A stretch of 64,000 nt of DNA from Phycisphaerae bacterium (GTDB taxonomy: Bacteria; Planctomycetota; Phycisphaerae; UBA1845; Fen-1342). Below the pieces are notes generated by a model. The model was given only the letters and a program-made list of their open reading frames with translations, had not been told where the DNA came from and did no database searches. Positions 29,235-37,868 of the stretch are shown here, one piece after another. Position 1 is the stretch's first letter, and each line of letters starts with the position of its first letter. Both the position numbers and the translations under genes were made by a program. The DNA is taken from positions 186,001-250,000 of the forward strand of contig JAJVHV010000016.1 of assembly GCA_022072445.1 (NCBI GenBank), read 5' to 3'.

Positions 29235-30307
29235 GCGACCAGACGAACGCGCTGGCGCTGCCGAGCGACCCCGGCGAGTTCATCCTGTATCAGACAGAAG
29301 ATGGGCTGACCCGCGTCGACGTGCGCGTCTTCCGCGAGACCGTTTGGCTCTCGCTGGGCCAGATCGCCGACTTGTTTCAGCGCGATAAGTCCGTGATTTC
29401 AAGGCACATAGCGAACGTTTTCGACGAGCGCGAGCTCCAGCGAGGGGCAACCGTTGCAGAATTTGCAACGGTTCAGTCGGAGGGCGCTCGGCGGGTCGAA
29501 CGCCGAATCGAGCACTACAACCTCGACGTCATCATCTCGGTCGGCTACCGCGTGAAATCCCATCGCGGCACGCAATTCCGAATCTGGGCCACGCAGCGGC
29601 TCCGTGAGTACCTGGTCAAAGGGTTCGCGCTGGACGACGAACGGCTCAAGGCCGCCGGAGGCGGAAGCTACTTCGACGAGCTGCTCGCGCGCATCCGCGA
29701 TATCCGTTCGTCGGAGAAGGTTTTCTGGCGCAAGGTGCTGGACATCTATGCGACCAGCGTCGACTACGACCCGGCGAACGACCTCTCGAAGCAGTTCTTC
29801 GCAACCGTGCAGAACAAGATGCACTGGGCTGCCCACGGCCGAACCGCCGCGGAAGTGATCGCGCACCGCGCCGACGCCCGCAAGCCGAACATGGGGCTGA
29901 CAACGTGGTCGGGTGAACGTCCGCGCAAGTCAGACGTCGGCGTGGCGAAGAACTACCTGGCGAAGGATGAACTCGAAGCGCTAAATCTGATCGTCTCGTT
30001 CTACCTCGACTTCGCAGAGCTGCAGGCGCTCAGCCGCCGGCCGATGCACATGCGCGATTGGATTGCCAAGCTGGATGATTTCCTACGACTCAGCGAGCGC
30101 GACATTCTAACGCACGCCGGAAAGGTCTCACACGACGACGCGCTCGAAAAGGCCGAAGCCGAGTATGAGAAGTATCGGGCGCAGCAGGCAGCGTTGCCCA
30201 GCCCCGTCGAACGGCACTTTGAGGAGGCCGTGCAGGAGGTCAAGCGGCTCACGGCGAAAACGCCCAAGAAACCGGCGCCAAAGAAACGTCCGGGGAGAAA
30301 AGCGTGA
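29231..30307 (+). CDS. RhuM family protein
   Basis: A 358-residue member of the RhuM (virulence RhuM/Fic-death-on-curing-like) family. The N-terminal DNA-binding part reads VWLSLGQIADLFQRDKSVISRHIANVF; the core has VISVGYRVKSHRGTQFRIWA, and the C-terminal part includes KNYLAKDELEALNLIVSFYLDFAELQA. RhuM genes often sit inside type I restriction operons, but their function there is not established. The ATG overlaps hsdM by four bases; the lysine-proline-rich tail runs into the hsdS start. Confidence 0.9.
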   Translation: MSDQTNALALPSDPGEFILYQTEDGLTRVDVRVFRETVWLSLGQIADLFQRDKSVISRHIANVFDERELQRGATVAEFATVQSEGARRVERRIEHYNLDVIISVGYRVKSHRGTQFRIWATQRLREYLVKGFALDDERLKAAGGGSYFDELLARIRDIRSSEKVFWRKVLDIYATSVDYDPANDLSKQFFATVQNKMHWAAHGRTAAEVIAHRADARKPNMGLTTWSGERPRKSDVGVAKNYLAKDELEALNLIVSFYLDFAELQALSRRPMHMRDWIAKLDDFLRLSERDILTHAGKVSHDDALEKAEAEYEKYRAQQAALPSPVERHFEEAVQEVKRLTAKTPKKPAPKKRPGRKA

Positions 30308-31719
30308 AGCCGTATCCCGACCATCGCGATTCGGGCCTGGCCTGGCTCGGCGCCATCCCGGCTCCTTGGGAGGTGCGGCGGAACGGCCGCCTGTTCGCGC
30401 AGCGCGTCGAGACCGGCTTCCCAGACCTGCCCATCATGGAGGTGTCTCTGAAGACCGGTGTCCGCGTACGTGACATGAACAACGGCGCGCGCAAACAGGT
30501 CATGTCGGATCGCGCGAAGTACAAGCGCGCTGCCAAGGGCGATATCGCGTACAACATGATGCGCATGTGGCAGGGCGCCGTCGGCGTCGCGCCGGTGGAT
30601 GGCCTTGTCAGTCCGGCATACGTCGTTGCCCGACCGTTCACCGACACGGAACCGCGGTATTTCAGTTACCTATTTCGCACGAGCGCTTACATGGGCGAGG
30701 TCGATGGTTACTCGCGCGGAATCGTCAAGGACCGCAACCGCCTCTACTGGGAGGACTTCAAGCGGATGCCGGCGTGCGTGCCGCCGCCTGAGGAACAGCG
30801 CCAGATCGCGAATTTCCTCGATGGCCACGGGCGCGTCGTACAGCAGTTCATTCGCAATCGGCGGCGGTTGATCGACGCTTTGACCGAGCAGAAGCAGAAG
30901 ATCATCGACCGCTTGGTCACACGTGGCATAAGGTCGAACGTGCGACTCAAGCCATCCGGCATTGATTGGCTAGGTGACGTACCGGCACATTGGGATGTCC
31001 TGAAGATAAAGCGCGTGGTGCGGCTTGACCCATCTCGGTCGGAGTCGTTGAACCTGCGTGAGTCCGACGCTCCCGCCGTGTTCCTGCCGATGGAACGCAT
31101 TTCGACGGACGGTCGGGTAGACGCAAGCGATCAACGAGCAATCCGAACACTGTGGCAGGGATTCACGTATTTTCGACGTGGCGACGTAATCCTCGCGAAG
31201 ATCACTCCGTGCTTCGAGAACGGCAAGGGGGCATGTCTATGCGAACTCCCAACGGCGATTGGGTTTGGAACGACGGAGTTGATAGTCCTGCGCGCAGGAC
31301 CGGGCCTCGTTCCGGAATTCCTGCGCCGACTCACGAGTCTTTCGGCGTTCCTACGATTCGGCGTCGAGTCGATGACTGGTGCCGCCGGCCAGCAACGCGT
31401 ATCACCTGGTTTCGTGGCCAACTTCCCGATACCGATACCACCAGTCGATGAGCAACACGCGATCGTTCGCGCGATTTCGTTGCGCTCTGCGGATGCCGAC
31501 CGAGCTATCGAGGAAGCGGAACGGGCAATCGAGCTCGCTCGCGAATACCGAGCTCGACTCATTGCCGATGTAGTGACCGGCAAAGTGGATGTCCGTCACC
31601 TCACACCGCCGGAAGCGCCCGAGCTGATCCCCGTCGACGAGGATATGAAAGAACGCATCGACGACGAGGAAATGATCGATGACGGTGCCGAGCTAGTCGA
31701 AGAGGAATCGGACGATTGA
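30304..31719 (+). CDS. hsdS: Type I restriction-modification specificity subunit HsdS
   Basis: A 471-residue subunit with two target recognition domains. Each begins with a related repeat: GLAWLGAIPAPWEVRR near the start and GIDWLGDVPAHWDVLK near residue 222. Each is followed by a helical spacer, the second with IPPVDEQHAIVRAI and the first with PPPEEQRQIANFLDGHG. HsdS sets the bipartite DNA target for both HsdM and HsdR. Start is a GTG overlapping rhuM. The acidic C-terminal tail (about 25 residues of D and E) is unusual and leads directly into darT. Confidence 0.92.
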   Translation: MKPYPDHRDSGLAWLGAIPAPWEVRRNGRLFAQRVETGFPDLPIMEVSLKTGVRVRDMNNGARKQVMSDRAKYKRAAKGDIAYNMMRMWQGAVGVAPVDGLVSPAYVVARPFTDTEPRYFSYLFRTSAYMGEVDGYSRGIVKDRNRLYWEDFKRMPACVPPPEEQRQIANFLDGHGRVVQQFIRNRRRLIDALTEQKQKIIDRLVTRGIRSNVRLKPSGIDWLGDVPAHWDVLKIKRVVRLDPSRSESLNLRESDAPAVFLPMERISTDGRVDASDQRAIRTLWQGFTYFRRGDVILAKITPCFENGKGACLCELPTAIGFGTTELIVLRAGPGLVPEFLRRLTSLSAFLRFGVESMTGAAGQQRVSPGFVANFPIPIPPVDEQHAIVRAISLRSADADRAIEEAERAIELAREYRARLIADVVTGKVDVRHLTPPEAPELIPVDEDMKERIDDEEMIDDGAELVEEESDD

Positions 31720-31736
31720 CAGGAGCGTCACCAGAC

Positions 31737-32387
31737 GTGACATCGGTTCCGAGCCATCCAAAGATCTACCACATCACGCACCTGCGCAACGTGGCGCAGA
31801 TCGTGGAGGCCGGCAAGCTGTGGTCGGACGCCAAGCGGATCGAGTTGGGGTTGAACTGTGACGTAGTCGGCATGTCGCACATCAAGCGGCGGCGCCTCGA
31901 GGAGATTGAGGTTGATTGCCATGCAGGCACCCATGTGGGCGACTATGTACCGTTCTACTTCTGCCCGCGATCGATCATGCTCTACATCCTGCACATGGGC
32001 AATCACCCCGATCTGAACTACACGGAAGGCCAGCAACCTATCGTTCATTTCCGCGCGGACCTGAATGCCGTGGTCGAGTGGGCTGAGGCGAAAGGGCGTC
32101 GCTGGGCGTTCAGCGACCGAAATGCAGGCACGTACATCGCCCAATTCTACAAACGCCTGGAGCAACTCAGCGAGGTGAACTGGGCGGCAGTCGCGACAAA
32201 CGACTTTCGAGACATGGTCATAAAGGAGGGCAAGCAGGCTGAGTTCCTCGTTCACCAGTCGTTTCCGTGGCGATTCGTTGAACGAGTCGGCGTCTGCGAC
32301 GAGCGTATTGCGACCACGATCCGCGAGGCGATCGCGGACGCGGACCACCGGCCCAACGTGGCTGTGGAGCCGAGCTGGTATTACTGA
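31737..32387 (+). CDS. darT: DarT-type ssDNA ADP-ribosyltransferase toxin
   Basis: A 216-residue DUF4433 protein. The N-terminus PKIYHITHLRNVAQIVEAG is the family hallmark; a NAD-binding region follows (DYVPFYFCPRSIMLYILHMGN), and the catalytic glutamate is expected in QAEFLVHQSFPW. DarT toxins ADP-ribosylate thymidine in single-stranded DNA and block replication, including that of phages. The GTG at 31737 is preferred, with AGGAG 11 bases ahead; a TTG at 31716 overlapping hsdS is the alternative. Its antitoxin gene follows within 16 bases. Confidence 0.92.
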   Translation: MTSVPSHPKIYHITHLRNVAQIVEAGKLWSDAKRIELGLNCDVVGMSHIKRRRLEEIEVDCHAGTHVGDYVPFYFCPRSIMLYILHMGNHPDLNYTEGQQPIVHFRADLNAVVEWAEAKGRRWAFSDRNAGTYIAQFYKRLEQLSEVNWAAVATNDFRDMVIKEGKQAEFLVHQSFPWRFVERVGVCDERIATTIREAIADADHRPNVAVEPSWYY

Positions 32388-32403
32388 CCGGAAGGAATGG
32401 CCG

Positions 32404-33459
32404 ATGATTGAACTGCGACAAGGCGACATCCTCAAAGCCAAGGCCGACGCGCTGGTCAACACGGTGAACTGCGTCGGCGTCATGGGGAGAGGGATCGCGC
32501 TCCAATTCAGCAAGGCTTTTCCAGAGGTCTTCAAAGCCTATGAAGCGGCATGCAAGCGTGGAGAGGTCCAGCTGGGCAAAGTGCTGTCGTACGACCTGAA
32601 CCGATTCGAGCAGCCGCACTATGTCATCAATGTGCCAACCAAGCAGCACTGGCGCGGCAAGAGCCGGATGGAATACGTCGAAGCGGGACTCGCCGCGCTT
32701 GTGGAGGAAGTGCGGCGGCTAGGCGTCAAGTCCGTCGCCGTACCTCCACTTGGCTGCGGGTTGGGTGGTCTGGATTGGTCGGAAGTGCGGCCGCGGATTG
32801 AGAAGGCCTTCGCTGCGCTACCCGAGGTACAGGTGCTGCTGTTCGAGCCGAAGGGGGCGCCGTCTGCAGAGGAGATGGCCAAGGAGGAGAGAACGCCGAA
32901 CATGACCGAAGGCCGAGCCCTGTTGCTGGGACTGATGCGCAGATACCTCGCGGCGGTCATGGACCCGAGCGTCACGCTCCTTGAGATTCACAAGCTCATG
33001 TACTTCATGCAGGAGACTGGGCAGAACTTGCGATTGAACTACACGAAGGGGCCATACGGACCATACGCCGAGAATCTGCGGCACGTGCTCACGCACATCG
33101 AGGGTCATTTCATTGTCGGCTACGGCGATGCAGCCGACAGACCTGACAAGCCGATTGAGCCGAAAGACGAGGCGATCGCTGCCGCAGAGGAGTTTCTGAA
33201 GGATCACCCGAAGGTACACGAGCGCTTCGATCAGGTCGCACATTTGATCGAGGGGTTCGAAACCCCATTCGGGATGGAACTGCTCTCCACCGTGCATTGG
33301 GTGGCTGCACATGAAGGCGCTGCGGACTTCACGGAGGCTGTTGAGAAAACGTACGCGTGGAGTGACCGCAAGCGCATGTTTCGGCAGCAGCATCTACGCA
33401 TAGCGTGGGATGCGCTGAATCGCGAAGGATGGTTGCGGTCTGTTCCGAGCCAGGGGTAG
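32404..33459 (+). CDS. darG: DarG-type antitoxin, macrodomain ADP-ribosylglycohydrolase
   Basis: A 351-residue antitoxin. The N-terminal macrodomain starts MIELRQGDILKAKADALVNT and has the ADP-ribose site NCVGVMGRGIALQFSKAFP and VPPLGCGLGGLDW. The C-terminal half (LLEIHKLMYFMQETGQNLRL, GPYGPYAENLRHVL) matches the DarT-binding domain of DarG. It removes ADP-ribose from DNA and also binds the toxin. GGAAGGA precedes the ATG. The gene lies between darT and hsdR in the same operon, so loss of the operon would release the toxin. Confidence 0.93.
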   Translation: MIELRQGDILKAKADALVNTVNCVGVMGRGIALQFSKAFPEVFKAYEAACKRGEVQLGKVLSYDLNRFEQPHYVINVPTKQHWRGKSRMEYVEAGLAALVEEVRRLGVKSVAVPPLGCGLGGLDWSEVRPRIEKAFAALPEVQVLLFEPKGAPSAEEMAKEERTPNMTEGRALLLGLMRRYLAAVMDPSVTLLEIHKLMYFMQETGQNLRLNYTKGPYGPYAENLRHVLTHIEGHFIVGYGDAADRPDKPIEPKDEAIAAAEEFLKDHPKVHERFDQVAHLIEGFETPFGMELLSTVHWVAAHEGAADFTEAVEKTYAWSDRKRMFRQQHLRIAWDALNREGWLRSVPSQG

Positions 33460-33463
33460 TGCG

Positions 33464-36406
33464 ATGTCGACGACTGACACAAGTGAAAAGGCACTTGAGA
33501 CGCTGATCGTCGACTCCCTCGTCACGGGGACCGCCTACGAGCCCGGTCGCCCCGAGGATTTCGACCGGGACCATGCCGTCGACGTCGCCAAGCTGATGGC
33601 CTTCCTGTCGCGGACGCAGCAGAAGACGGTCGAGATGCTCGGCATCGGTGAGGACGGGCCGAAGCGCGAGCAATTTCTGCACCGGCTTCAAGGCGAGATC
33701 GCCCGTCGCGGCGTGGTCGATTTGCTGCGCAGTGGGATGAAACACGGTCCCGCAGCTATCGACCTCTTCTACGGAACGCCGTCCCCGGGCAACGTGAAAG
33801 CGGCGGAGCTGCACGCGGCAAACACCTTCAGCGTCACGCGCCAACTCCGCTACAGCAAGGACGAGACGCAGCTCGCGCTCGACCTCTGCGTGTTCATCAA
33901 CGGCCTGCCGATCGCGACGTTCGAGCTGAAGAACAAGCTCACGAAGCAGACGGTCGGCGACGCCGTCGAACAGTACATGCGCGACCGCGACCCGAAGGAG
34001 CTGCTGTTCCAGTTCGGCCGCTGCGCGGTTCACTTCGCGGTGGACGACCACGAGGTGCGGATGTGTACGCATCTGAAGGGCAACGACTCGTGGTTTCTGC
34101 CGTTCAATCGCGGCTGGAATGACGGGGCCGGCAACCCGCCGAACCCGCACGGCCTGGCGACCGACTACCTCTGGAAGGAGATTCTGACCAAGCCGCGCCT
34201 CACGGACATCCTTGAGAACTACGCGCAGGTGGTCGAGCGTACCGACGATCGCGGGCGCAAGAAGCAGACGCAGATCTTCCCGCGCTACCACCAGCTCGAC
34301 GTGGTCCGGGAGCTGCTGTCCGACGCCCGCGGCGCCGGCGTCGGCAAGCGCTATCTCATTCAGCATTCTGCCGGCAGCGGCAAGAGCAACTCGATCGCCT
34401 GGTTGGCGCACCAGCTCATCGGGCTCGAGCGTGGCAGCACGCCCATCTTCGATTCTGTGATCGTCGTGACCGATCGGCGCGTGCTGGACAAGCAGATCAA
34501 GGACACGATCAAGCAGTTTGCACAGGTCTCGGCGACGGTCGGGCACGCCGAGCACTCCGGCGACCTGCGCAAGTTCCTGACCGCCGGCAAGAAGATCATC
34601 ATCTCCACCGTGCAGAAGTTCCCGTTCATCCTCGATGAGATCGGGAGCGAGCACCGGGGCCGCCAGTTCGCGATCATCGTCGACGAGGCGCATTCCAGTC
34701 AGGGTGGACGGACCGCGGCGCAGATGAACATCGCCCTCTCCGCGGACGGCGAGGAGGGCGAGGAAGAGACGGTCGAGGATCAAATCAACCGGATCATGGA
34801 AGCGCGGAAGATGCTCGCCAATGCGAGCTACTTCGCGTTCACGGCGACGCCGAAGAACAAGACGCTGGAGATCTTCGGCGAGCCGTACCCGGAGGGCGAG
34901 AAGACGAAGCACCGGCCGTTCCACAGCTACACGATGAAGCAGGCGATCCAGGAGGGGTTCATTCTGGACGTGCTGAAGAGTTACACGCCGGTGGACAGCT
35001 ACTACCGCTTGCTGAAAACGGTGCCCGACGACCCTGAGTTCGATACCAAGCGGGCGAAGAAGAAGCTGCGGCACTACGTGGAATCGCACCAGCACGCGAT
35101 CCGCGAGAAGGCCGAGATCATGGTCGACCATTTCCACGACCACGTGCTTGCGCGGCGCAAGGTCGGCGGGCAGGCTCGGGCGATGGTCGTGACGAGCGGC
35201 ATCGAACGGGCAATCCAGTACTACCACGCGGTTCGCGACTACCTCCGCGAGCGCCGCAGCCCGCACCAGGCGATCGTGGCCTTCTCCGGCGAGCACGAGT
35301 ACGGCGGGCAGAAGGTCACCGAGGCGTCGCTCAATGGGTTCCCCAGCAGCCAGATTGAGAAGAAGTTTCAGGACGACCCGTATCGATTCCTGATCGTCGC
35401 CGACAAGTTTCAGACCGGGTACGACGAGCCGCTGCTGCACACCATGTACGTGGACAAGCAACTTTCCGGCATCAAGGCGGTGCAGACGCTGTCGCGGCTG
35501 AATCGCGCACATCCCAAGAAGCACGACACGTTCGTGCTCGACTTCATGAACGACGTCGACACGATCCAGATGGCGTTCGCCGACTACTACCGTACGACGG
35601 TTCTCAGCGAGGAGACCGACCCGAACAAGCTGCACGACCTGAAGGCGGCCCTGGACGGATACCAGGTCTATGCGTGGGAGCAGGTCGAGGAATTCGTTTC
35701 GCTGTACCTGCCCGGCGCCAGCCGCGATCGGCTGGACCCGATCCTGGATGCGTGCGTTAGTCGCTATGTCAGCGATCTCGATGAGGATGGCCAGGTCGAT
35801 TTCAAAGGTAAAGCCAAGGCCTTCGTGCGAACCTATGCTTTCGTCGGCATGATTTTGCCGTACACGGTGCGTGAGTGGGAGAAGCTGTCGATCTTCCTGA
35901 ACTTCCTGATTCCGAAGCTCCCGGCGCCGAAGGAAGAAGACCTGTCGAAGGGCATTCTCGAAGCGATCGACATGGACAGCTACCGCGTGGAGGTGAAGGC
36001 CTCGCTCAACGTGGCGCTGCCGGACGCAGACGCGGAGATCGGTCCAGTTCCCACGAGCGGCGGCGGCCGCAAACCGGAGCCCGAGCTCGACCTGCTGAGC
36101 AACATCCTGAAGTCGTTCAACGATCAGTTCGGCAACATCGACTGGAAAGACGCTGACAAAATCCGGAAGGTCATCAGCGAGGAGATTCCGGGCAAGGTAA
36201 AGGCGGACAAGGCCTATCAGAACGCGAAAAAGCAGTCGGACAAGCAGAACGCCCGCATCGAGCACGACCGCGCGCTGCAGCGCGTCATGAACGAGTTGCT
36301 GGCTGACCACACCGAGCTCTTCAAGCAGTTCAGCGACAACCCGTCGTTCCGCAAGTGGCTCGCCGACACGATTTTCAACCTAACCTTCGAGGAAGACGCC
36401 GCATGA
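33464..36406 (+). CDS. hsdR: Type I restriction endonuclease subunit HsdR
   Basis: A 980-residue motor and nuclease. The N-terminal PD-(D/E)XK nuclease is visible as LALDLCVFINGLP, then ATFELKNKLTKQTVGDAVEQY. The SF2 translocase has Walker A QHSAGSGKSNSIAWLA, DEAH box IIVDEAHSSQ and motif VI around LSRLNRAHP, followed by a helical C-terminus. It cuts unmethylated DNA after translocation. It starts five bases after darG. If the HsdM frameshift is real, keeping an active HsdR would be dangerous, so one of the two readings needs resolving. Confidence 0.93.
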   Translation: MSTTDTSEKALETLIVDSLVTGTAYEPGRPEDFDRDHAVDVAKLMAFLSRTQQKTVEMLGIGEDGPKREQFLHRLQGEIARRGVVDLLRSGMKHGPAAIDLFYGTPSPGNVKAAELHAANTFSVTRQLRYSKDETQLALDLCVFINGLPIATFELKNKLTKQTVGDAVEQYMRDRDPKELLFQFGRCAVHFAVDDHEVRMCTHLKGNDSWFLPFNRGWNDGAGNPPNPHGLATDYLWKEILTKPRLTDILENYAQVVERTDDRGRKKQTQIFPRYHQLDVVRELLSDARGAGVGKRYLIQHSAGSGKSNSIAWLAHQLIGLERGSTPIFDSVIVVTDRRVLDKQIKDTIKQFAQVSATVGHAEHSGDLRKFLTAGKKIIISTVQKFPFILDEIGSEHRGRQFAIIVDEAHSSQGGRTAAQMNIALSADGEEGEEETVEDQINRIMEARKMLANASYFAFTATPKNKTLEIFGEPYPEGEKTKHRPFHSYTMKQAIQEGFILDVLKSYTPVDSYYRLLKTVPDDPEFDTKRAKKKLRHYVESHQHAIREKAEIMVDHFHDHVLARRKVGGQARAMVVTSGIERAIQYYHAVRDYLRERRSPHQAIVAFSGEHEYGGQKVTEASLNGFPSSQIEKKFQDDPYRFLIVADKFQTGYDEPLLHTMYVDKQLSGIKAVQTLSRLNRAHPKKHDTFVLDFMNDVDTIQMAFADYYRTTVLSEETDPNKLHDLKAALDGYQVYAWEQVEEFVSLYLPGASRDRLDPILDACVSRYVSDLDEDGQVDFKGKAKAFVRTYAFVGMILPYTVREWEKLSIFLNFLIPKLPAPKEEDLSKGILEAIDMDSYRVEVKASLNVALPDADAEIGPVPTSGGGRKPEPELDLLSNILKSFNDQFGNIDWKDADKIRKVISEEIPGKVKADKAYQNAKKQSDKQNARIEHDRALQRVMNELLADHTELFKQFSDNPSFRKWLADTIFNLTFEEDAA

Positions 36407-36443
36407 CGATCTCTCGAGGTGCCCATAGATCGCGAGTTCGAGC

Positions 36444-36809
36444 ATGAGTCAGGACGACAAGCCATTTGGTGAAGTGCTCCGCGAGCGAAGGATCGCGAAG
36501 GGGTACAGCCTGCGCAAGTTCGCGGAGATGGTCGGTGTCAGCCCCACGTACCTGTCGCAGGTGGAACAGGACAAGGTCGAGAAACCGCCCACGGCGGAGC
36601 GCGTGCGCCGGATGGCTGAGCTTCTCGGAGCCAATGCTGACGAGTGGAGCGCGCTGGCCGGGCGCGTTCCCGAGGATCTGCCAGGCATCATCAAGAAACA
36701 GCCGACGCAACTGCCCGAGCTGCTGCGAGAAGCCAGCGGCTTGTCACCAGATCAGCTGCGGCGCCTCACCGAGCGCATTCGGCGCATGAAGGAGAAAGGC
36801 GAACAGTGA
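36444..36809 (+). CDS. XRE family transcriptional regulator
   Basis: A 121-residue protein with a Cro/C1 helix-turn-helix at residues 10-65 (GEVLRERRIAKGYSLRKFAE, then MVGVSPTYLSQVEQDKVEKPPTAE). The C-terminal part is helical (LREASGLSPDQLRRLTERIRR) and could mediate oligomerisation. It is paired with an ImmA/IrrE-type protease whose start overlaps this stop, the arrangement in which the protease cleaves the repressor after a stress signal. It probably controls the defence operon or the element. Confidence 0.9.
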   Translation: MSQDDKPFGEVLRERRIAKGYSLRKFAEMVGVSPTYLSQVEQDKVEKPPTAERVRRMAELLGANADEWSALAGRVPEDLPGIIKKQPTQLPELLREASGLSPDQLRRLTERIRRMKEKGEQ

Positions 36810-37522
36810 GCAGTCGACGCATCGCAGTTGCGCGGGACGAGGTCCCGTTTCTCCCGAAGCAGCACATCGAGCGCGAGGCAGAGCTGGTTCTCGCCGAGTA
36901 CGCCGACTCTCATGGCGCCATCACGTCACCGCCGGTGCCGATCGACGAAATCGTCGACGTGCATCTGAAACTCGTGATCGAATTCCACGATATGCGTGAG
37001 CTGTTCCCGTTCGGTGATGTGCATGGTGCCATCTGGATGCGCGATCAGCGGATCGGCGTCGACCAGAGCCTCGACCCGTCCACGAACCCCCGGAAACGGG
37101 GCCGCTATCACTTCACGCTCGCGCACGAAGCCGGCCACTGGCGCTTGCACAGGAAATACTACCTCGAAGACGTTGCCCAGGGTCGGCTTTTCGGTGAGGA
37201 CCTCGCCAAACCCGCATACGTATGCCGCTCGAGCGACAAGCGTCCCGTGGAGTGGCAAGCCGACCAGTTCGCCGCCAGCCTGCTGATGCCTCGCAAGCTT
37301 GTTTACGCCGCGTGGACCGCATGGCGCGGCAACGCAAACGCCGTCGCCGTCACCGAACTGCGGGGGGCCGGAGCCGGTTCCGTCAGTCTGACGGACGAGA
37401 AGTTGATGGAGGACTTCTGTCGACCACTGGCGGAGCGTTTTCAGGTATCCCCGGAAGCGATGCGGATCAAGCTGAACGACCTGGAGCTGCTCGTTCGCAC
37501 TAGGGCCGACATGCTGTTCTAG
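36806..37522 (+). CDS. ImmA/IrrE family metallopeptidase
   Basis: A 238-residue protein starting at a GTG that overlaps the regulator gene, with AAGGAG ahead. The zinc protease motif is HFTLAHEAGHWRLH (HExxH), with a further acid in VEWQADQFAASLLMP, both standard for this family. The C-terminus carries a helical segment with LMEDFCRPLAERFQVSPEAM. Such proteases cleave an adjacent XRE repressor (ImmA-ImmR, IrrE-DdrO). Its signal is unknown. It is the last gene of the defence operon; a stretch of 346 bases without genes follows. Confidence 0.92.
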   Translation: MSSRRIAVARDEVPFLPKQHIEREAELVLAEYADSHGAITSPPVPIDEIVDVHLKLVIEFHDMRELFPFGDVHGAIWMRDQRIGVDQSLDPSTNPRKRGRYHFTLAHEAGHWRLHRKYYLEDVAQGRLFGEDLAKPAYVCRSSDKRPVEWQADQFAASLLMPRKLVYAAWTAWRGNANAVAVTELRGAGAGSVSLTDEKLMEDFCRPLAERFQVSPEAMRIKLNDLELLVRTRADMLF

Positions 37523-37564
37523 GAGGTTGGCGCCCTTGTTTTTTTGGCCGTATGTTTACTGTTC

Positions 37565-37579
37565 ACTGTATAGCACAGT
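37565..37579. promoter_or_regulatory. Operator-like palindrome ACTGT-N5-ACAGT
   Basis: It lies in 37523-37868, a stretch clearly richer in A and T than its surroundings and without a gene. The preceding word ACTGTTCACTG matches the palindrome region ahead of hsdM. Confidence 0.45.
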
Positions 37580-37802
37580 TTTACGGCTGGCTGTCAATGA
37601 ATGTCAGGAGTGGCGCAGACGTGCCTGGGATGGTCGGAGGCAGCAGACACCGCCAGTGGTTTGCAGTGAGTGGTCCAGCCCAGGGCAAGAGCGCAGAGTA
37701 AAACATAACTTCATGTGTGACAGCATGTTATACAACACAAACCGGTCTGATTGACAGGAAAATCGCATTGCCGTACAAAAATACAAGGCAGCGGAAAAAC
37801 AG

Positions 37803-37831
37803 TTGACGTTATCCATGTTCCATGATACCAT
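37803..37831 (+). promoter_or_regulatory. Sigma-70 type promoter, TTGACG - 17 - TACCAT
   Basis: A near-consensus -35 box is followed after 17 bases by a fair -10 box, 38 bases ahead of the GTG start at 37869, in an AT-richer stretch. Confidence 0.6.
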
Positions 37832-37868
37832 TCCTGCATCTGGCGTAAACGCCGAAAGGAGAGACGCC

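Noticed and set aside
30469-30482. Partial match to the six-copy motif (GCGTACGTGACA)
   Set aside because: Two mismatches, inside hsdS, and no gene block follows.
33329-36310. 993-codon minus-strand frame opposite hsdR
   Set aside because: The plus strand encodes a complete HsdR with all motifs; the minus frame shows only leucine, valine and arginine rich shadow sequence.
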